A stretch of DNA of 64,000 bases, taken from NCBI RefSeq assembly GCF_030272615.1, contig NC_081405.1, forward strand, positions 161,078,694 through 161,142,693, in the 5' to 3' direction. The position numbers and the translations under genes were made by a program. Source of the DNA: Cryptomeria japonica (taxonomy: Eukaryota > Streptophyta > Pinopsida > Cupressales > Cupressaceae). Below the pieces are notes generated by a model. That model had not been told where the DNA came from and did no database searches. It saw only the letters and a program-made list of their open reading frames with translations. Shown here piece after piece: positions 11,958 through 23,657 of this stretch (positions are counted from its first letter, which is position 1; each line of letters starts with the position of its first letter).

Positions 11958-13056
11958 AGTATACACCTAAAAATGGTCTGAAGATAATTAATTGAATAAG
12001 CAATTATTTAATTAATCCCCCTTCCTAATTTAATTGAATTCATTAGCAATTTGATTAAATTCTCCCATTCATCTACTTATTAATAAATCTAAGGATTTAT
12101 TTAATATGTTCATTTCAATAGTCCCCTTTGATTAATTAATCCTCCCCCCATTTAATTCATTTCTTCTAATCCCCTAATTAATTAAAACAAATCAATTTAT
12201 GAGTTGTTGAAATTTAATTAGCTTTTTCCTATTATTTCAATTTTTAAATTCAAATTACCCACATGCATCGTAACTTCTAATCACCTAACCTAACCGTCCC
12301 TCTAACCTAACCCATTCCACCTAACCCTAGGTTTAACTAACCCTATCCTATCTTGCACATCTTAACCTCCTTAGGGTTGGATATTCTCCCCTTGAGACAC
12401 ATGGCACTTAGGCCACATGTCTCCTCTCTTGGACACTTGCCCTCTCATGAGAAAGGCTCCTTGACACTTGTCACCACAAAGATGACAAGTGTCCCTTCCT
12501 CCAACCTTTTCTCCAACCTCCTCCAATTTCACCCTTGATATTTTTAGACTCAATCTTGACCGTTGATTCCTGCCACCTCACCCCTGGCCTTGGAAATCCT
12601 ATAAATATCCCCCATTTTGGAGAACAAAGGATCCTATCTCATATCAATTTAGGCATTATTACTATAGGCATATCCATTCTTGCATATCATTTGATCATTG
12701 TTATTATAGGCAATTATCAAGTTTAATTTGATCATTTTCTAGCATAATTGCATCATCATCATAGCTTAATCATGCATATCATATTATCTTAATTAGACTC
12801 TTGGATCAATCTAGCATAATCAATCTCATCTAGCTTGCATATCATATCATATCATTTCAAATTCTTTGTCTAGGTGTAGTCAAGTCAATGGGATTTCTTA
12901 TCTAGATTTGAGAGCAAATCCACACTCGCATCTCTTAGGAGGTGATAGGTCGCTTTGTCATGGTTTATCTTTCATTTTCTTTTAATTTCCTAAACATGCT
13001 TGTAATGATCTATTGAGTGTTTGTGTTGCAGCTACAGGTGCCCTACTTCACACACA
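11958..13056 (+). repeat. Gypsy-family LTR in inverted orientation
   Basis: This is the reverse complement of the LTRs at 13645-14750 and 25635-26726. It runs from AGTATACACC (LTR start TGTATACACC with its first base changed) to TTCACACACA. It keeps a TATAAATAT box at 12600-12608 and a GACACTTGTCA hairpin near 12468-12498. It abuts a second LTR fragment in the opposite direction, forming a head-to-head palindromic junction at about 13056. The bases before it (AGAAC, 11953-11957) nearly match those after 26726 (AGAAT). Confidence 0.85.
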
Positions 13057-13644
13057 CAAACACTCAATAGATCATTACAAGTATGGTTAGCAAATTAAAA
13101 GCAAATGACAGATAAACCATGACAAAGCAACCTATCGCCTCCTAAGAGATGCGAGTGTGGATTTTCTCTTAAATCTAGACAAGAAATACCAATGACCATA
13201 GGAGGTTAGGATGTGCAAGATAGGATAGGGTTAGTTAAACCTAGGGTTAGGTGGAATGGGTTAGGTGGTTAGAAGTTAGGAGGCATGTGGGTAATTTGAA
13301 TTTAAAAATTCAAATAATAGGAAAACACTAATTAACTTTCAACAACTCATAAATTGATTTGTTTTAATTAATTAGGGGTTATAAGAAATTAATTAAATGG
13401 GGGGAGGATTAATTAATTTGGATTAATTAATCAAATGGGACTATTGAAATGAACCTATTAAATAAATCCTTAGATTTATTAATAAGTAGATGAATGGGAG
13501 AATTTAATCAAATTGATAATGAATTCAATATTTAAATTAGGAAGGGGGATTAATTAAATAATTGCTTATTCAATTAATTATCTTCAGACCATTTATAGGT
13601 GTATACATTTTGCCCCTCTTTGAAGCGAGTGTTGCTTGAGTGTT
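13057..13644 (-). repeat. Partial Gypsy-family LTR with internal deletion plus internal sliver
   Basis: From CAAACACTCAATAG on, this follows the LTR of the adjacent element but lacks its first 30 or so bases. At about 13198-13200 it jumps from sequence equivalent to 13818 to sequence equivalent to 14321, a loss of about 500 bp. It ends at 13607 (GTATACA) and is followed by TTTTGCCCCTCTTTGAAGC, the same polypurine-tract flank seen at 14751 and 61319. The next full LTR begins 37 bp later. Confidence 0.8.
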
Positions 13645-14750
13645 TGTGTGTGAAGTAGGGTACTTGCAGCTGCAACACAAACACTCAATAGATCATTACA
13701 AGCATGTTTTTCAAATTAAAAGCAAATGAAAGATAAACTGTGACAAAGCGACCTATCGCCTCCTAAGAGATGCGAGTGTGGATTTTCTCTCAGATCTGGA
13801 TAAGCAATCCCAGTGACCTGACTACACCTAGATGAAGGATTTGAAATGATATGATATGCAAGCTAGATGAGATTGATTATGCTAGATTGATCCAAGAGTC
13901 TAATTAAGCTAATGATATGCATGATTAAGCTATGATGATGATGCAATTATGCTAGAAAATGATCAAATTAAACTAGATAATTGCCTATAATAACAATGCT
14001 CAAATGATATCCTAGAATGGATATGCCTATAGTAACAATGCCTAAAATGATATGAGATGGGATCCTTTGTGCTCCAAAATAGGGGATATTTATAGGATTT
14101 CCAAGGCCAAGGGTGAGGTGGCAGAAATCAACGGTCAAGATTGAGTCTGAAGATATCAAGGGTGAAATTGGAGGAGGTTGGAAAAGAGGTTGGAGGAAGG
14201 GACACTTGTCATCTCTGTGGTGACAAGTGTCAAGGATCCTTTCTCATGAGAGGGAAAGTGTCCAAGGGAGGAGAAATGTGGCCTAAGTGCCATGTGTCTC
14301 AAGGGGAGAATATCCAACCCATAGGAGGTTAGGATAAGGAGGTTAGGATGTACAAGATAGGATAGGGTTAGTTAAACCCAAGATTAGGTGGAATGGGCTA
14401 GGTTAGAGGGATGGTTAGTTTAGGTGGTTAGAAGTTAGGAGGCATGTAGGTAATTTGAATTTAAAAATTCAAATAATAGGAAAAGGCTAATTAACTTTCA
14501 ACAACTCATAAATTAATTTGTTTTAATTAATTAGGGGATTAGAAAAAATGAATTAAATGGGGGTAGGATTAATTAATAAAAGGGGACTATTGAAATGAAC
14601 CCATTAAATAAATCCTTAGATTTATTAATAAGTAGATGAATGGGAGAATTTAATCAAATTGATAATGAATTCAATTAAATTAGGAGGGGGGGTTAATTAA
14701 ATAATTGTTTATTCAATTAATTATCTTCAGACCATTTTTAGGTGTATACA
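13645..14750 (-). repeat. 3' LTR of Gypsy copy 1
   Basis: TGTGTGTGAAG...GGTGTATACA on the plus strand, 1106 bp. It contains the promoter TATAAATAT (minus strand, 14086-14094), and a hairpin with perfect 11-bp arms GACACTTGTCA/TGACAAGTGTC (14201-14211 and 14221-14231). The complement of the polypurine tract (TTTTGCCCCTCTTTG) follows at 14751. Confidence 0.9.
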
Positions 14751-16550
14751 TTTTGCCCCTCTTTGAAGCAAGGTGTGATGATGCATTGATTCAAAGAATA
14801 GTCTCATTTTGATTATGATATTGGTTCGATGGGATGCCCCAGACATTGATTGATAAATTGTGGTACGATGATGCCCCCTCGGGAGATCAATTGAGAGAAT
14901 TGACCTTTGGAGTGTTTGGATTGTTGTGAAATTGATTTCCCGATTAGAATTGATATGATTTTTGCAATGTTGATTGATGAAAGTGTGATTTCTTTGATCA
15001 CTACGATGGTGTAGTTCTTGATGTGATGATTGAGAAAGATTGATTGAATTTGATAAGATTGATTAGATTGATGAGATCGATATTTGCTCTGGTTTCAGGA
15101 ATGACACTTTCTATATAAGACAAAGATGATCAAAGCGTGTGGTTTCAAGAATGATATATCTTGTATAAGACTTGATAAAAAATTGTTGGTTCTAGAAAAG
15201 ATACATCCTACATAAGACATGATCGAATAGATTAGATGTGATCAGTTGATAGAATTGGTAGGATTGATTGGATAAAGAACTGACATTTTGTTGATATCAG
15301 GTTGCAGGAAGATGCAAATATGTTGTTGTGGGTTCATTTGGTGGGTTGACAATATCTGGAGAGAGATGAGTCATCATTCTAATTGTGTATACACTTATGA
15401 TGATACTTTGATGATTCTTGTGATAGATGTGACCTTGGACAAGATAATCTTGTGTGATCCCATGCAAGAATGAAATGCAAGCTAAATGCAAATGTGAATG
15501 CAAATGAAATGCAAAGTTACGGTCAGACCAGTCACTGGGTTATTGCATTTTATCATCATTGAGCTTTTTAAAATGTGGGAAGTGAGTGCAAACATTGATG
15601 GTATAATTAAACCATGATGACCCAAGCACTACTTTCCTAGATTTTGATATTGCAAGTTAGCACAAGCATTGAGGTATAATTGAACCAAGATGACCTGAGT
15701 GTTGCTTGCGTAAAATGGGCAATATTAACCATTTCTATATGCAAATCAAAAATGTCTTCGATGATACTCCGATGATCATTTCCTTAGACAAATTTGCACA
15801 TATTAATGATTAATTGATAGACAGCAGACAAGAAAAATATCATGTTCCTTCTTTGTTCCTCTAGTTAGAGACATCCTAGAGTCACTCAAAAAACATGATA
15901 GCAAAAATCAAAATAGAAAAGTTGAACCAATGTGTTAAAAGCATTATCAAAAGATATCATCCATTGAAAAGTGTGTGATGTGCTTAGACTGACATGTGAT
16001 AGTTTGATGGTGGAAAATTTGATCTCGTGTTCAATATTGGATGTGTCTCAGTTTTTCACTTGACAAGTGTTGCCTAATTGTTGTTCTACCTCCGTGATGA
16101 AGCTCAAAATGATCGAAAATTTTGCCCCCAGCTAGTTACAGGATTCTGCCCCAAACCTGGAAACAAAGTCATTATGATATACCCAATGATCCAAACCATG
16201 GTGATAAATCACCTGCAATGCTTATGTATGTACAAAGGTTCATTATGCATATGAACAACGTTGATGTAAAAATGAATGCAAGCGGAAGGATGCAAGAACT
16301 AATAGATGGAAGAGCTAGCTGACAGGTAGTGCCTATTTGTCAGGTTTTCACCATCTGTTTTTATTGCACTTTTTTCTCATATTTGATTTTTTTTGTTTAT
16401 TTTTCATTATTTTTGTTGTTTTGTATTTTCTGATTTTTCACTGTTTTTGATATTTCTGCTTTTTCACTGTTTTTGGATTTTCTTGCTTTTTCACTATTTT
16501 TGGATTTTTCTACTTTTTTAGACATAAAACTTCTTCAGATGCATGATATT
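14751..16550 (-). other. Non-coding 3' region of Gypsy copy 1
   Basis: Between integrase and the 3' LTR lies about 1.8 kb with no convincing ORF. It is rich in GATTGATGATGAT-type words and contains three spaced phrases reading AAAGATACATCCTACATAAGAC and close variants (about 15095-15220, written here in part). The T-rich block 16360-16520 repeats TTTTTCACTGTTTTTGGAT-type units. The same arrangement occurs at 61319-63120 in copy 2, so the region is a standing part of the family. Confidence 0.7.
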
Positions 16551-16559
16551 GATGGGTTC

Positions 16560-17843
16560 CTCAAGTTGATACCCATCCTACATTGATAGCTGATATGCTC
16601 CTGACCCAAATATTGTTGTGACCACAAATGGACCTAACCAGTTTGGTTCAAACTTCCCTTTCTTTTCTCGATCTGACTGGTTTCGTGGAATTTCCTTTAG
16701 TACTAGCTCCCCAACTTGAAAGACTCATGGTTTCACCTTGTGATTATAACTTCAGCACATTCTCTGTTGATATACCTTTAAATGATCAAAGGCATTTTGT
16801 CTTCATTCATGAATCAATTCTAACTCTTGTAATCTAGATACCCATTGTTCTTCATCTGGGATAAGACCTTTTAATGATACTCGTAGAGAAGGTATATCTA
16901 CTTCTATTGGTAGTATTGCTTCTAATCCATAAACAAGAGAGAAAGGTGTGGCACTTGTTGGTGTGTGGATACTAGTAAAGTAGGCCCATAAAGTAGGGTT
17001 CAATTGAATAAGCCAATCTCTGCCAACATCATTCACTGTCTTTTTGAGGATTTTCAAAATAGTTTTGTTTGATCCTTCTGCTTGCCCATTCCCTTGTGGA
17101 TAGTAGGGTGTGGAAAATTTGTGTTGGACCTTGAATTTCTCACAGAGTTCTTGGACGTCTTGATTCTTGAATGGTCGCCCATTATCAATGATAATGGTCA
17201 TGGGTATTCCATAGCAATAGATGATGTAGTTCAAGATAAATGCAGCAATTTCTTTTCCCATGATATTGATGAGAGGTACTGCCTCAATCCATTTTGTGAA
17301 ATATTCAATGACAAATTTGTGACCATTGGATGAAGAAGGATTTATCTTTCCTACTAGATCCAGACCCCATTGGCAGAAAGGCCAAGATGTTGCCAAAGAA
17401 TGAAGTTCTTGTGTTGGTGCATGAATTAAATTTCCATGGATCTGACATTATTTCCATAATTTAGCTATCTGAAAAGAATCTCGTTCCATAGCTAGCCAAT
17501 AATAGCCCAAGCGTATGAGTTTTTTCGAAAGGGTAAGACCACTTAAATGAGTGCCATAAATGTTGTTATGGACTTCATTTGAGGCCTTCTCAAATTCTTC
17601 TTTCTTGAGACATCTTAAAATAGTACCGTCCAGACCTCGTTTAAAAAGGGTATCCACGACGAGAGTATAATGGGAGGATTGGCGAATAAAGTTTCTCTTT
17701 TGGTTCTTTGATAAGTCAGGAGGGAGGATATTATCTTTCAAGTATGTGTAAGTTTGGCCATAGTGGGAGGAATCATGCCCAACAAGGTGACAGATAGTTT
17801 GGGAATTAGGACAATTATGTGCAAGGTAAAACAACTCTTCCAC
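16560..17843 (-). pseudogene. Integrase of Gypsy copy 1
   Basis: This integrase would join the element cDNA to the genome. The frame 17843-17448 holds the N-terminal zinc-binding part: His residues in EVHNNIYGTHLSG are kept, while a stop and a Trp replace part of the CxxC pair. The frame 17396-16803 holds the catalytic core, with FTKWIEAVPL, IIIDNGRPF (second catalytic Asp), PYYPQGNGQAEGSN (with catalytic Glu), and the downstream block TPTSATPFSLVYGLEAILP. Coding likeness continues to about 16560 into the C-terminal domain. A frameshift or stop near 17400-17450 separates the two parts. The 63171-63596 frame is the equivalent C-terminal part in copy 2. Confidence 0.9.
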
Positions 17844-17870
17844 CAGGAATTCGTAATGCTCTTGATTTTC

Positions 17871-18240
17871 CTATGTTTGAAGTAGAGAAGCAAGTGTTGT
17901 CATGGCATCTACTGCCTTGTTGTCATTCCTTAGAATCTGCTGAAAAGTTATTTTGATAAAGTATTTCTTAACATCATCAACCATCTTCTTATAAGGCATT
18001 AGCTTTTCATCCTTTGTTTGATAATTATCATTGATTTGATTGATGACAAGATGAGAGTCTCCAAAGACCTGAAGTTGCATAATGTTCCATTCTACAGCCA
18101 TTTTGATACCTATAACCAAAGCTTCATATTATATTGTATTGTTGTTGCATGGAAAGCTTAATTTGTACGCTTTTGGAATTGTATAACATTGTGGCGTGAT
18201 GAATAGAATGTGTGCTCCTGATCCATGTTGTGTATATGAA
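17871..18240 (-). pseudogene. Second RNase H domain (archaeal/plant-type, RVT_3-like)
   Basis: The frame 18119-17871 reads IKMAVEWNIMQLQVFGDSHLVINQI, then LMPYKKMVDDVKKYF and a tail with RNDNKAVDAMTTLA. The FGDSHLV phrase with the metal-binding Asp and the RNDNKAVDAM phrase match the RVT_3-type RNase H found in plants. It lies between the standard Gypsy RNase H (18258-18551) and integrase. A second RNase H in this place is characteristic of the Tat/Ogre lineage of plant Gypsy elements. Stops lie upstream of 18119, so the start is lost. Confidence 0.85.
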
Positions 18241-18257
18241 CCATCAAAGTATTATTG

Positions 18258-18870
18258 TCATGGTTTTGTGGTGACCGTTAGGATATCAACATCGGGAAAT
18301 TCAATGTGTAAAGGACGATCATCTTGAAGTGGTGCCTCTGCTAGCTGGTCAGCAATGACTTGCCCCTTTATAGCTTTTCTGTCAACATACTCAATATCAA
18401 ACTCACTTAGAATCATGATCCATTTTGCTAGTCTTCTTGTTAATTTTGCCTTGTTGAGCAAATACTTCAATGGATCAATTTTAGCAATCAACTTGATGGA
18501 GTGTGATAGTAGATAGTGTCTTAATTTTTGAGAAGCAAAAACTACCGCCAAGCATGATTTTTCTGTTGGTGAATAGTTGATCTCATAGCCTACTAATGTT
18601 CTGCTAATGCAGTAGATGGCTCATTCTTTTCCTTCATTATCTTGTTTTGCAAGTAGAACTCCTAATGATACTTCAGTGGTTGATACATAGAGTAACAATG
18701 GCTAACCTAGAATTGGTGACATTAGGAAGGGTGGTTGCATGAGATAGGCCTTGATCTTATTGAATGCATCCTCACATTGATGGTCCCACTTGAAATTAAC
18801 ATTTTTATGCAATAGATGAGTAAATGGTGGGCATTTATCTACTAGTTAAGCAACAAATCTTCTGATTGAC
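18258..18870 (-). pseudogene. RT connection and first RNase H of Gypsy copy 1
   Basis: This domain would digest the RNA strand of the RNA-DNA hybrid. The open frame 18551-18258 reads AVVFASQKLRHYLLSH, then PLKYLLNKAKLTRRLAKWIMILSEFDIEYVDRKAIKGQVIADQLAE. This is the usual Ty3/Gypsy RNase H ending. Sequence from 18870 to 18551 is also coding-like but carries several stops. The acidic linker QDDRPLHIEFPDVD leads to the second RNase H. Confidence 0.85.
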
Positions 18871-19682
18871 TATAGTCTTCCTTGGAGTGATCTTAGTTGA
18901 CTGATATTCTGGGGAGATGCCATTTCCATGATTGCTTTGACCTTAGTTGGATCTACTTTGATACCTCTAGCTGAAACAATATATCCCAATAGCTTGCCTG
19001 AAGTGACACCAAATACACATTTCTTGAGATTGAGTTGTAGCTTATACTGTTCTAACTTGTCAAAGATCTTTTCTAGTATTCCTATATGGTCTTCTCTGTT
19101 GTATGATTTGGCCAATATGTCATCCATATAATCTTCCATGAATGTATGCATCATGTCATGGAATATTTTTGTCATCGCTCTTTGATATGTAGCACCTGTC
19201 TTCTTTAGTTCAAAAGGCATGACATTCCAGCAGAAATTACCCCATGGACATGTGAAAGTTGTCTTTTCTTGATCTTTAGGTGCTATTTTAATTTGATTGT
19301 ATCCGAAGAAACCATCCATTAGAGAAAACATGGAGTGTCCAGCAGTTAAATCCACAATGATGTCAATGTTAGGTAAAGGAAAGTCATCCTTTGGACATGC
19401 ATTATTAAGATCTCTGGAGTTTGTGCATATTCTGATACTTTTATCTAATTTGGAAACAGGAATGATGTTGGATACCCATTGAGGATATGCGACAGGTCTG
19501 ATAAATCCGACATCTAGTAATTTCTTTAGTTCTGCTTTGACCAGAAGAGCAATATGAGGATGCATCTTCCTTAATTTATGTTTAACTGGTTTGGCTCCTG
19601 GACTAACATTTAAGTGATCCATGATAACTCTAGATCCAACCCTAGCATGTCTGCATATGACCAGGTAAAATTGATTTACCAT
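18870..19682 (-). pseudogene. Reverse transcriptase of Gypsy copy 1
   Basis: This domain would synthesise the element's cDNA. The 270-codon frame contains the Gypsy RT blocks in order: SPGAKPVKHKLRKMHP, LLDVGFIRPVAYPQWVSNIIPV, NACPKDDFPLPNIDIIVD, SLMDGFFGYNQIKIAP (first catalytic Asp), TTFTCPWGNFCWNVMPF, and the catalytic YMDDILAKS box. It ends in ISQLRSLQGRL. The frame is intact but joined to the upstream linker (19676-20584) through a frameshift at about 19680. Several conserved positions are altered (for example TNSRDLNN where TDFRDLN is usual), so it is probably inactive. Confidence 0.92.
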
Positions 19683-20584
19683 CGTTTGAAGAATTCCATA
19701 TATTGTTCCATTTCTTGTTCGGACAGAGAAGTCATTGGATGTAGAATCTTTGGTTGCTTTGTTGTGCTAATGTTAACTGCCTCTGTTGGTTCGATCAAAA
19801 TAGATGACATTTCTTGATAGTGCACAGGTAAAGTGTCAAATCTCCCATCTTCTGGTGCCTCGAGGATGTTTTCACCATTAGATGCATCCTTTCTTTTTAC
19901 TTTTTCCTGATCTAATGTTGCCAAGAAATGGTTTTCAGCATTAGACCTGATATTGTTTTCTTTATTTTCACTTTTGCGACTGAGAGATTTGGCACCCACT
20001 TGACTGGAAGATTCATTGTTAAAATTCTTGGGGAAAGTTGTTGCAGGTTCGATTGCATTAAGATATACAGATATGGCATGGTCATTAGAAAAGGTATCAA
20101 TGGCAGTATGTCTTTCATTTTCCCAATCAATAATTTCAGGGTGGATTAGAGGTAAGGGGTCATCAGGTTGAGATGTTTCAAGGGTATCAAGGGTCATGAT
20201 AGAGATTTCAAAGTTTTCAATATGTATGTCAATTTCTAGAATGGTACTCTCATCAGAATGACCTCGCACAAGGAGCTTCTGATCATCCTCAATTAAGTCC
20301 AAGTCAATCGAATGTGATTCTAATTCAAGTGGGCTAGTTCCTAACGTTTGCCCTACATACGTGTGAACTACATCAACTCCTACATCTTCTTCAAATAAAT
20401 TTTCTTCAGCTGATTCTTTAGAGTGATAGGAATCCCATTCGCATTCATTAGAATCTATCTCACTTGCGGCTTGCAATCTACTGATTTGTTCATATAGTGT
20501 TTGATTTGTTTCTTCTTCTTTTCTTGCTATATCTTTTATTCTTTCATATTCAGCTTCTTCTAGACTAAGATTGAGTTTTGTCAA
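19676..20584 (-). pseudogene. Acidic linker between protease and RT (Gypsy copy 1)
   Basis: A 302-codon minus-strand frame, rich in Glu, Asp and Ser, with no known domain. It sits where Tat/Ogre-type polyproteins have a long, poorly conserved spacer between protease and reverse transcriptase. The first 45 residues look coiled-coil prone (EEAEYERIKDIARKEEETNQ). Its end overlaps the start of the RT frame by a few bases in another frame, so the original polyprotein has suffered a frameshift here. It is not a separate gene. Confidence 0.7.
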
Positions 20585-21329
20585 CCTTTCTATGAGCTCT
20601 CCTTTATTAGTACTAGGTTTGTACTTGGTTTGATTGAGAGTTAATGGTGCTTGGGAGGTGCCTTTAGTTTATTTTTCCTGTTGATTTGAGGCTTGCTTCT
20701 TTTGCCATTTCATCTTTTCTTGTGCTTGTTGCTTGGCAGATGCTTCTTCCCTTTCAATTGCAAGTTGTTCTTGTCTTTTTTCATATTCCTCTTGTTGTTG
20801 GCTAGAAGATGTGTCTTTTGGTAGAGTAACTTGTCCATACCCTAAGCCTGCTGAGTGTGAGGTTGGATAGGTTCTGAGATACCTTCTTCTTTTTTCCTAT
20901 AGGACCTATTCCAGTGTATCCCATTTTGTGAAGGATGTTAAATCCTTTTTCATACTTTTCAGTGGCTATTCTGACATTATTGATATTTTGTTGGACTTCT
21001 TCATCCTTGTATAGCTACTATAGCACATCTTTGTCTTTGGCTTCCTCTAATAATGTCCCAGCACTAACAAATGCTCCATCAAATATTGGAAGATGTTTCA
21101 CAATTGGTGGTTGTTTAGAGTTTGATGGTTTTCCATAGGACTTAGGATAAAGTTGTAGTTGTGATATTGAATATTCTCTATTCCCTTGATCTCTTAGCTG
21201 CATTTGCTTTCCATACTTGACAAAATTGAGGCAAATGATTTTTCTTTGGATTGTGTATTCGAAGATGATGCCTCCCTATTATGAGGAACAATGACCTCTT
21301 GAGTTGGTTTTAGATTACTACAGTACTTA

Positions 21330-21760
21330 AATGGATTTGAATCTGCTAAGATCGTGATTTCATGCCCATTATAGGGAAATTTTAGGCACTAATGATATGT
21401 TGATGGAACAGCTTGTATGTCATGTATTCAGGGTCTTCCCAAGAGTATGTTGTATGATAAGTCCAAGTCTAGAACTTGGAATGTTGTGTCTTTCTACAAA
21501 GATCCCACACTGATGGGTAATATCACAATTCCTTTAGAGGAATGCTCTTCTTCATCATATGCTTTGATGGTGATCTTTTTCCGAGAATCAACTGCATCTT
21601 CTGAATAACCTAGAGCATGGACAAGACTCAATGAGAAAAAATTTAAGCCATCTCCCCCATCTATTAGGACACGTTTAACTCACGTCTTATGAATGAGGAC
21701 TTCTATATGCAAGGGAGCATTATGGGGATGTTGCAAGGATATGTCATCTTCTTCGGTGAA
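21330..21760 (-). pseudogene. Aspartic protease region of Gypsy copy 1
   Basis: This domain would mature the polyprotein. On the minus strand the translation reads a LIDGGDGLN active-site block, then ALGYSEDAVDSRKKITIKAYDEE, GIVILPISVG, FQVLDLDLSYNILLGRP, stop, IHDIQAVPSTYH. The LLGRP-IH tail is typical of plant Gypsy proteases of the Tat/Ogre group. At least four in-frame stops occur (for example near 21495 and just after the GRP). The Asp of the active-site loop is present. Confidence 0.8.
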
Positions 21761-23657
21761 TGATAAGAAGTGAGGGGTTGTGAGATGTCCCACCATGGTT
21801 TGGAATTGATCTATATCAATATCTTTAGACATTATTGTATCTACGAATGCTTGTTCAAGAATTTCTTTGTGTGTAGGTGACAGTTTTAAAAGTTCTAAGA
21901 TGGATATTTGCGTGGGCATTTTCTGTAATTGATCCACTAGACTGTATTATTTTGTAGTGGATGACATGTTAGTGGTAGGACCTAGAGAAACAACTTTAGC
22001 TTTGCTGCTTGTGATAGCATGATTAGGTTCTTGATGTTGCTTTTCTTTAACTACAATCACATTTACCACATTATCATATGTATGAGCGTAATTTAACTTT
22101 GCTTTACCCTTACCATTATATGTTGTTGATGATTCACCCTTCTCATAGTTTGGAAGTGGAGTTTTAAAAGTTGTATGAGATTCATTTGTCGTATGTCCAT
22201 CCACAGTTATTACTCAATTATCAATCAAATCTTGGATGACATGTTTCAACTATTGACAATTATCTATGCGGTGTCCCTTGTTTCAATGAAAATCGCAATA
22301 ATGGTTGTCATTCCACCAAGAGGGTTTCATTGTCGACATTTAGATTTCTATTCCAAAAGTTAGGCTTATCATTGTTATTGTTGCTAATATTGTTGTTAGG
22401 AGGATTAACTCCTTCTTTGCATAGCTTCAACTCACCCTTCTTTACCATAGCTTCTTCCATTATGATACCATTATCAATCATCTTTTCAAAATTTTGTTGG
22501 CATTACATTTTTAGATGATAGCTCATTTGTCCATTTATCTTGTCGATGAATATGTCTATTTTTTCATATTTCGGCACCGTTTGAGGATACCGTGAAGCTA
22601 ATCGTCTCCATCTCTATAGAAACGTCATGAAAGGTTCTCCACTCTTTTGTTTAGTATTACATAAGTTGAGCATTTTTACCTCATGTTGAATGTTGTAAGA
22701 TTATTGTGAAACAAACTTATCCACCAATTCTACGACTGATCTAATTCTAGGTGGAAGTTTGGAGAACCATTCCATAGCTAGTCCACATAAGCTCTTTGGA
22801 AATAATATCATCATGTATGTATCCTCATGTGCAAACTCCATACTCATCGTGCAAAATTATCGTATATGATCCTGGGGATCAGTGCTTCCATTATATTTAT
22901 CGTATCAAGGAGTTTCACAACCTGTAGGAAATGGGATCAAGTTTAATTTTTTGTCAAATGGGTAACGATAGATTTCTTGAAGCGAGTATCTTCAAACAGT
23001 TCCTCTCTGCATATCTTGAATTTGTGTTTCTAGCGTTTGTATTTGTTGTGTAATAGTTGTGATAGGATTATCAACATGTTTTTTTCTTGTATAACCATGA
23101 GTGTGTGTTCTAGTATGATCTTGATCTCTTCTTGTATCATCTCGACTCTTTCTTATGTCCTCATTAGATTTGACATGGTTGAGAATTCCTACGTCATCCT
23201 TTTTGGGAATGGAAGTTTCCTCATTAGTTCTTGTGTTATCAGGAATTGATGTGTCATCATTTTTTAGACCAAAAATATCCTCATGTCATTCGTTATTAGA
23301 GAAAAGGTCACTTCTCTTTTGTCCTAATTTGCTCACATCAAAATATTGGGGGAATGTAGCACCAGATTTAGCTAACATTAGGAAGTATTTTTATTTTTCT
23401 CCCTCCAATATTTTCTCCATAAATTAATCAAATTTTGGATCTTTCTTGTTTTCTCTGAAATGTTGTTCTGTTATTTTCCCTTCTTCTTGTATTTTGTTTT
23501 CATGTTCCATGTTTCTATAATCTTCATTTATTTCAAATGTTTTGATTTCCATTTCTACGATCTTTCGTCTCTGCGCTCTAGTTAAAACGGGCATACATGT
23601 GTGTTGAATATTCTGCAAGGATTCGATTGTCAAAAATTTGTTTCGATAAGTGATCAA
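21680..23657 (-). pseudogene. gag of Gypsy copy 1
   Basis: The capsid-nucleocapsid region is broken into pieces. The probable start is the Met at 23657 (77-codon frame with CMPVLTRAQRRKIVEM). The capsid core lies around 22540-22890 and reads TDPQDHIRQFCTMSMEFAHEDTYMM, then SLCGLAMEWFSKLPP and a KQKSGEPFMTFL-stop-RWRRLASRYPQ block. This is the Retrotrans_gag pattern. A nucleocapsid-like knuckle (YCDFH-stop-NKGHRIDNC) is at about 22250-22310. The frame at 21937-21680 leads into protease. Many stops make it non-functional. Confidence 0.85.

Noticed and set aside
12353-12538. Recurring 60-63-codon ORFs in the Gypsy LTRs (also at 14141, 26132, 60712 and their antisense)
   Set aside because: They recur only because the LTR recurs, differ in length between copies, and lie across the promoter region of the LTR.
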